DNA of 9,696 nt from an uncultured Butyrivibrio sp. (GTDB lineage: Bacteria > Bacillota > Clostridia > Lachnospirales > Lachnospiraceae): contig CAMVRW010000070.1 in assembly GCA_947169985.1 (NCBI GenBank), forward strand, positions 1 through 9,696, written 5' to 3'. The position numbers and the translations under genes were made by a program. Below, in pieces: positions 5,842-9,696 of this stretch. The notes beneath the pieces were generated by a model. That model ran no database searches, was not told where the DNA came from, and worked only from the letters and a program-made list of their open reading frames with translations. Numbering within the stretch: position 1 is the first letter of the stretch; every line of letters begins with the position of its first letter.

Positions 5842-7701
5842 TTATACACCAGTCTGAAGTATCAATCTGTCGTAAATTTCTGTCAGGGTCTGTATCATTT
5901 TTGATGAAAGTGTATATGCATTCTGGTATTTAACCAGGTTAGCAGCTTCCTCGTCTTCATCAACACCTGAATCTGACAGCCTCTGATTGCCTATTGTGTT
6001 TTCCAAAGCTGTATAGGTGTCCTCCAGAACCTGGGAATTGCTCTTATTAAGAGCCACATCAGCCAAAACTTTTGTAAGGAATTCTCCGGAGGTTGCTCCT
6101 CTGAAGATCTTTTTAGTCTTGATCATATTCTGGAGCTTTGTAAGGTTTCCAAACTCTGACTCACCTTCCGTAAGATCTGCCTTTGTAGCAAGTCTGTTTG
6201 AATTATCCAAAAGAACTGCACTTACCGTGAAGTTTCCTCCACAAACCTTGTAATATCCCTTGTTCTCAGAAAGTGAAGTCAAAAGTTCGTAGGAATACTC
6301 ACTTTCCACTCCGTTCCCCATACTACCGGTAAGAACTGATACTCCATCAAGAGAATCTGATGTGTATCCTGATACCATTATCTGGTTCATCTGATTAGAG
6401 AATTGACGGATCCACTCATTCATCTGTTCCATATAATAAGGAATTCCCTGATAGCTGTTGGAGTAACCGATCTTTACTGACTTTCCTGGATCCGGAATAC
6501 TGCTCAGAGTATCTTCGTCAATCAGGAATGTATATGTAGAATCTCCGTCGTATTCCCAGCTGTCATACTTATATGTCTTAGCACCTATCTTAATGGTTCC
6601 ATCTTCTGGAATAGTACACTTTGTCATATCCTTAAGGTATGAAGCTTCAACATTAACAGTTACAGCCACCTTGCCATCCGGTCTTGACGGATCCACTCCG
6701 TCAGCAGGAACACTTCCGTGGAAGTACTGGGAATTGTTTCCATCCCTCAATGCAAGGAGTCCCTGAAGTTCGCCGCCAATCAGCTGTGAATCCAGCGCAA
6801 AGTCTGAAAGTTCATTTACATTATCTCCATCCTTATAGTTGGCACTTCCCCACTTGATATCGAAAAGACCTTTCACATCATTCTGATTAGTGGCGCCGTC
6901 ATCGTCTCTTGAAACACATATCATCTTCTTATATTCATAGGTATCAACCAGTTCATAGGCACCTGCCACCCAGATCTGGAATCTTGTAGCGCCTGTGTCC
7001 CTATCCGGCTGTGTTTCATCAACGATAGGAGTTTCCTTTGTCTCTACAGAAATGATCTTGGAAAGTTCATCCACAAGAACATCTCTTTTGTCCCTCAGCT
7101 CATTAGCTTTGGTTCCTGTCATCTCGATGATATTGATCTGCTTATTTATCGAAGCCACTTCCTGAGCTATGGCACTTACCCTGTCTGCACAGAGCTTGAT
7201 CTCTGCATTGACATCTGCCTGCTCATTCTGAAGGCTGTTGTATACGTTATTAAAGTACTCAGTAATGCTCTTAAGGCTTGAAACAAAAGTTGACTTGGTC
7301 TCGGTTGTTCCTGCAGCTGTCTTTACTGACTCCAGAGCAGCTTCCATCTTATTGAAAAGAGATGAGAACCCGGTTGTACCGTCATCATCCAGATACTGCT
7401 CGATGAGTCCGTTGTAGTAGTTCTTCTGCTTGACGTTACCAAGAAGGCTCTCATTATTTCTGTACTTAACATCGTAGAAGCTGTCCCTGACTCTTTCAAT
7501 GGCGATGGTATCTACACCTGCGCCTGCACAACCATATGTGGCAAAAACTCTCAGGGCGTTGTTGGCTTCCTGATCCACCTTCTGCCTTGTGTAGCCGTCT
7601 GTGTTGGCGTTGGATATATTGTTTGCTGTGGTGTTCAGGGCTGCATTTGATGCTCTAAGTCCTGAAGCTGCGATATTAAGACCAAAAAACTGAGATACCA
7701 T
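5842..7701 (-). CDS. flgK: Flagellar hook-associated protein FlgK (HAP1), second tandem copy
   Basis: This is a 619-residue FlgK-family protein, the first junction protein at the hook tip. Diagnostic parts are the N-terminal MVSQFFGLNIAASGLRASNA followed by ALNTTANNISNANTDGYTRQ (21-40), an IERVRDSFYDVKYRNNES segment after it, and the C-terminal helix with DEDEEAANLVKYQNAYTLSS (about 581-600). This copy keeps the canonical EEAANLVKYQNAY form. The frame stays open to 7740, but the extra N-terminal residues are basic and overlap the preceding gene's end. AGGAG at 7709-7713, 7 bases before the ATG at 7701, fixes the shorter start. It lies 31 bases after the first flgK and 58 before flgL. The middle is variable and beta-rich. 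Confidence 0.94.
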   Translation of the reverse strand: MVSQFFGLNIAASGLRASNAALNTTANNISNANTDGYTRQKVDQEANNALRVFATYGCAGAGVDTIAIERVRDSFYDVKYRNNESLLGNVKQKNYYNGLIEQYLDDDGTTGFSSLFNKMEAALESVKTAAGTTETKSTFVSSLKSITEYFNNVYNSLQNEQADVNAEIKLCADRVSAIAQEVASINKQINIIEMTGTKANELRDKRDVLVDELSKIISVETKETPIVDETQPDRDTGATRFQIWVAGAYELVDTYEYKKMICVSRDDDGATNQNDVKGLFDIKWGSANYKDGDNVNELSDFALDSQLIGGELQGLLALRDGNNSQYFHGSVPADGVDPSRPDGKVAVTVNVEASYLKDMTKCTIPEDGTIKIGAKTYKYDSWEYDGDSTYTFLIDEDTLSSIPDPGKSVKIGYSNSYQGIPYYMEQMNEWIRQFSNQMNQIMVSGYTSDSLDGVSVLTGSMGNGVESEYSYELLTSLSENKGYYKVCGGNFTVSAVLLDNSNRLATKADLTEGESEFGNLTKLQNMIKTKKIFRGATSGEFLTKVLADVALNKSNSQVLEDTYTALENTIGNQRLSDSGVDEDEEAANLVKYQNAYTLSSKMIQTLTEIYDRLILQTGV

Positions 7702-7708
7702 AGCATTT

Positions 7709-7713
7709 CTCCT
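7709..7713 (-). promoter_or_regulatory. Shine-Dalgarno that sets the start of the second flgK
   Basis: AGGAG with 7-base spacing to the ATG at 7701 selects MVSQFFGLN as the N-terminus. The longer start at 7740 would overlap the end of the first flgK, would add a basic stretch (PRRYKRR) not typical of FlgK, and has no comparable ribosome binding site. Confidence 0.8.
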
Positions 7714-7732
7714 TTTGTAACGTCGGGGGTAA

Positions 7733-9484
7733 TTAGCCAAGGCTTGTTACTAAGTGCTCCAGCATTTCGCTGACTACGTTTATGAATCTACTGGATGCGT
7801 TGTAGGCGTTCTGGAACATTATCATGAACTCCAGCTCCTCATCGCTTGATACTCCAACGATCTGTTCTCTTGCTGCACTTACAGAATCAACTGTCTGCTG
7901 CTGAGCTTCCTTGATACTGTCATACACATCACCTGAGTTTGCCACCTGTGAAACCAGGCTGTTGTAATAGGTGATGAAGCTGTTCCTTGTAGTTACGTTA
8001 GGGTTCAGTGTGTACTGTTCCTTGGTGAAAGCCTCTTTTAACTTGGTTACTGTATCGTTATCCTCGTTTCCATCAACTGTCCTATAAGTGAATAGAGTTG
8101 GCTCCTGAATGAGTTTGGAATTTATCTGGGTGTTCTTTATAGTGAAGCCTGTCTTGATGTTCTTTCCAAGAAGTGCTCTTTGCTCATCTGTAAGTTCTGC
8201 CTCACGTTGAGCCAGGATCTCCTCTCTTTGTTCCAGTGTTATTCCTTCCGGAAGGTCTTTTTCCAAATTCAGACCATTGAAGTTATATCGGATGGTGTCA
8301 TCCTCATTGGCACATACAAAAAGTGTAAAATCCTTGGCTTCTCCAACAGAGCCATCGATGAAAGCGGGATTGCTTTCTGCCTTCTCCATAATATCGTTTA
8401 TGGTGGTCATGATGTTGTGAACCATCTGATCAAATTCTGCCTGGACATTCATGATGACTGACTGGGATATGTTACTGTTGTAATAATCATCGCTCTCTAC
8501 GATATCGTGGTAGGTTCCGTTATGGTCGCCTCTTGCAAGGAGCACTGCTCGAAGCTTTCCTATATCTGTATTTGTTGTGGTTGAGATGTTCTGTGTCAGA
8601 TCAAAGATGTGCGCTCCGTCAATTGAAACCACTGTCTTTGTACCGTCTTTGTTGTCCACTGTCTTTGCTGCGTATTCCCAATAGGGAGTTGCATATCCTG
8701 CAGAGCTTTCAAGGGTCACATCTATTCCCATATGATTAACGTGATCTGTTGTTACAAATGTGGATCCTTCGAAAAGAACTGTCACATTACCGAAGATATC
8801 CTCTGAATATTCAATCTTTCCATATTCAGCAAGTTTATCTAAAAGAAGATTTCTCTCATCTCTAAGGTCGTTGGCCTTTTCCTGTCTGCCTGACTCTATT
8901 TCAACGATGTCCTCGTTAAGCTGGCGAATTCTGTCGCCGTACTCATTGATGTTGTCAACCATTCCCTTTACTGTTGAGTCAAGATTTTCCTGGTAGGAAA
9001 CCAGACCGTCATATACGCTCTTGGCTCTTGTAAGGAATTCATTTGCTCTTGTAACAAAAGAGCTCTGGGTTACGGCAGAGCATGGATCCTTAGCCATCTC
9101 CTGTACTGATACCCAGAGGTTATTAAGTGACTGTGCAAATTCAGTTCCTTCCATCTCCTGGAGCTGATCTTCTATCTCTTCAAGGGCCTTAAGTGAAACG
9201 TCATAAAAAGCGTACCTTCCTGATTCCTGTCTGTAGGAAATATCAAGAAAATCACTTCTTACCTGCTTACAGTTATTGTAGTTAACACCTGTACCTATCT
9301 GCTTCCAGGCTATTATGTCGTATTTCTGTTCCAGGGTCTGATATGCTCTTGTTCCCTGAGACACCTGTTGTCTGGTGTAGCCTACGGTATCCAGATTCGC
9401 CATATTATGTGCTGTTGTGTTCAGCGCATTCTGGGATGTCTGGAGTCCCGAAGTACCTACATATAAGTTGGCCATTAAAGACAT
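7733..9484 (-). CDS. flgK: Flagellar hook-associated protein FlgK (HAP1), first tandem copy
   Basis: This 583-residue FlgK-family protein differs clearly from its neighbour. The N-terminus has NLYVGTSGLQTSQNALNTTA (6-25) followed by HNMANLDTVGYTRQQV. A QVRSDFLDISYRQES segment and a coiled-coil region with IRQLNEDIVEIESGRQEKAN follow. The C-terminal helix is SSDEELEFMIMFQNAYNASS (about 546-565), where most FlgK proteins have a more polar ANLxKYQ stretch. A highly charged segment (LEQREEILAQREAELTDEQR) sits in the variable middle. The ATG at 9484 is chosen because AGGAGG at 9493-9498 lies 8 bases upstream; the next Met (9475) would be 17 away. It is likely co-transcribed with flgN and the second flgK. 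Division of labour between the two copies is unknown. Confidence 0.93.
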   Translation of the reverse strand: MSLMANLYVGTSGLQTSQNALNTTAHNMANLDTVGYTRQQVSQGTRAYQTLEQKYDIIAWKQIGTGVNYNNCKQVRSDFLDISYRQESGRYAFYDVSLKALEEIEDQLQEMEGTEFAQSLNNLWVSVQEMAKDPCSAVTQSSFVTRANEFLTRAKSVYDGLVSYQENLDSTVKGMVDNINEYGDRIRQLNEDIVEIESGRQEKANDLRDERNLLLDKLAEYGKIEYSEDIFGNVTVLFEGSTFVTTDHVNHMGIDVTLESSAGYATPYWEYAAKTVDNKDGTKTVVSIDGAHIFDLTQNISTTTNTDIGKLRAVLLARGDHNGTYHDIVESDDYYNSNISQSVIMNVQAEFDQMVHNIMTTINDIMEKAESNPAFIDGSVGEAKDFTLFVCANEDDTIRYNFNGLNLEKDLPEGITLEQREEILAQREAELTDEQRALLGKNIKTGFTIKNTQINSKLIQEPTLFTYRTVDGNEDNDTVTKLKEAFTKEQYTLNPNVTTRNSFITYYNSLVSQVANSGDVYDSIKEAQQQTVDSVSAAREQIVGVSSDEELEFMIMFQNAYNASSRFINVVSEMLEHLVTSLG

Positions 9485-9532
9485 TCGATTGTCCTCCTGG
9501 TATTTCTTTTACCCTAAAAAAGGCAAAATTAA

Positions 9533-9670
9533 AGACACTACCGCGAATTACGGTATTCACCCGGGTGGATTATCTACATGCAACCCGTACCACTTATCCT
9601 TGAAGTGGTACGTTACTGCTTTGCATCAAACCCGCCCGATGTGTAACCTAAACATTCGCCTGTAGTGTCT
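9533..9670. repeat. Large nested inverted repeat spanning the flgN end and the flgN-flgK gap
   Basis: Four sets of arms nest inside each other. Outermost, 9533-9541 plus 9543-9548 pair with 9662-9670 plus 9654-9659 (15 pairs around a 1x2 internal loop). Next, 9562-9570 pairs with 9630-9638 (eight of nine, one of them G-U). Then ATGCAA at 9578-9583 pairs with TTGCAT at 9621-9626. The apex is a perfect 10-bp stem, 9586-9595 with 9603-9612, closed by a 7-base loop. The apical hairpin begins the base after the flgN stop codon. A CACCCGGGTG palindrome (9558-9567) lies within it. On the transcribed strand the outer stem is followed by a T-rich stretch. It may be a mobile palindromic element or a structured RNA that controls flgK. 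Confidence 0.65.
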
Positions 9671-9696
9671 GCAGCTCTTGAGTAATTCGCCGTCTG
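9613..9696 (-). CDS. flgN: Probable FlgN flagellar chaperone, C-terminal fragment (runs off right edge)
   Basis: One frame is open from the right edge to a TAA at 9615-9613, giving 27 residues that end in YTSGGFDAKQ. The tail pattern, a Y-x-x-x-G stretch followed by a terminal FDxK, resembles what is remembered of Gram-positive FlgN tails. FlgN, the export chaperone for FlgK and FlgL, is the usual gene directly before flgK. No diagnostic domain lies inside the window, so the name rests mainly on position. A second frame (stop TAG near 9651) is also open over 15 codons and cannot be fully excluded. The last 18 or so codons lie in the nested inverted repeat. Confidence 0.5.
   Translation of the reverse strand, partial: QTANYSRAADTTGECLGYTSGGFDAKQ

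Noticed and set aside
5831..5857. CCGATAT on the minus strand between the second flgK and flgL, resembling a sigma-28 -10 box
   Set aside because: At 15-16 bases upstream the sequence is CAGA or TCAG rather than TAAA, so only half a promoter is present. The location is also inside an apparent operon.
9343..9665. Plus-strand open frames of 82 and 86 codons across the flgK start and upstream gap
   Set aside because: They are antisense to flgK and flgN, lack ribosome binding sites and give no recognisable protein.

Overview
The window is a segment of a flagellar gene cluster, with every gene on the minus strand. Read in transcription order (right to left) it holds: the 3' end of a probable flgN, two consecutive and non-identical flgK genes (hook-filament junction protein), an oversized flgL, fliW, csrA, a CgeB/DUF3880-type glycosyltransferase, flaG, and the 5' part of fliD, which runs off the left edge. 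The adjacent fliW-csrA pair, strong AGGAGG-type ribosome binding sites, moderate GC and a sigma-D-type promoter all point to a motile Gram-positive of the Clostridia. The doubled flgK and the DUF3880 glycosyltransferase beside flaG suggest Lachnospiraceae (Butyrivibrio/Roseburia-like). The family is an inference from gene content, not from a search.

Layout by transcription unit. (1) flgN-flgK-flgK-flgL are spaced 128, 31 and 58 bases apart and encode the chaperone and the junction proteins. The flgN-flgK gap, together with the end of flgN, is folded into a large nested inverted repeat. (2) fliW-csrA has a candidate sigma-A promoter in the 74-base gap after flgL. The fliW stop codon lies in the csrA Shine-Dalgarno, and a very strong intrinsic terminator follows csrA. 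(3) The glycosyltransferase stands between that terminator and the flaG promoter. (4) flaG-fliD is preceded by a near-perfect sigma-28/SigD promoter. The flaG-fliD gap is filled with tandem small hairpins and several GGA motifs.

How the genes fit together: the FlgK proteins and FlgL would join hook to filament, FliD caps the filament, and FlaG affects filament length or stability. The FliW-CsrA switch would couple translation of late flagellar mRNAs to flagellin secretion. The glycosyltransferase is a plausible modifier of flagellin or another filament protein. No flagellin gene is in the window. No gap exceeds about 165 bases. Nothing in the protein-coding content is an obviously new system. 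The less usual material is the paired FlgKs, the very large FlgL, the structured intergenic elements and possible CsrA sites in the flaG and fliD leaders.
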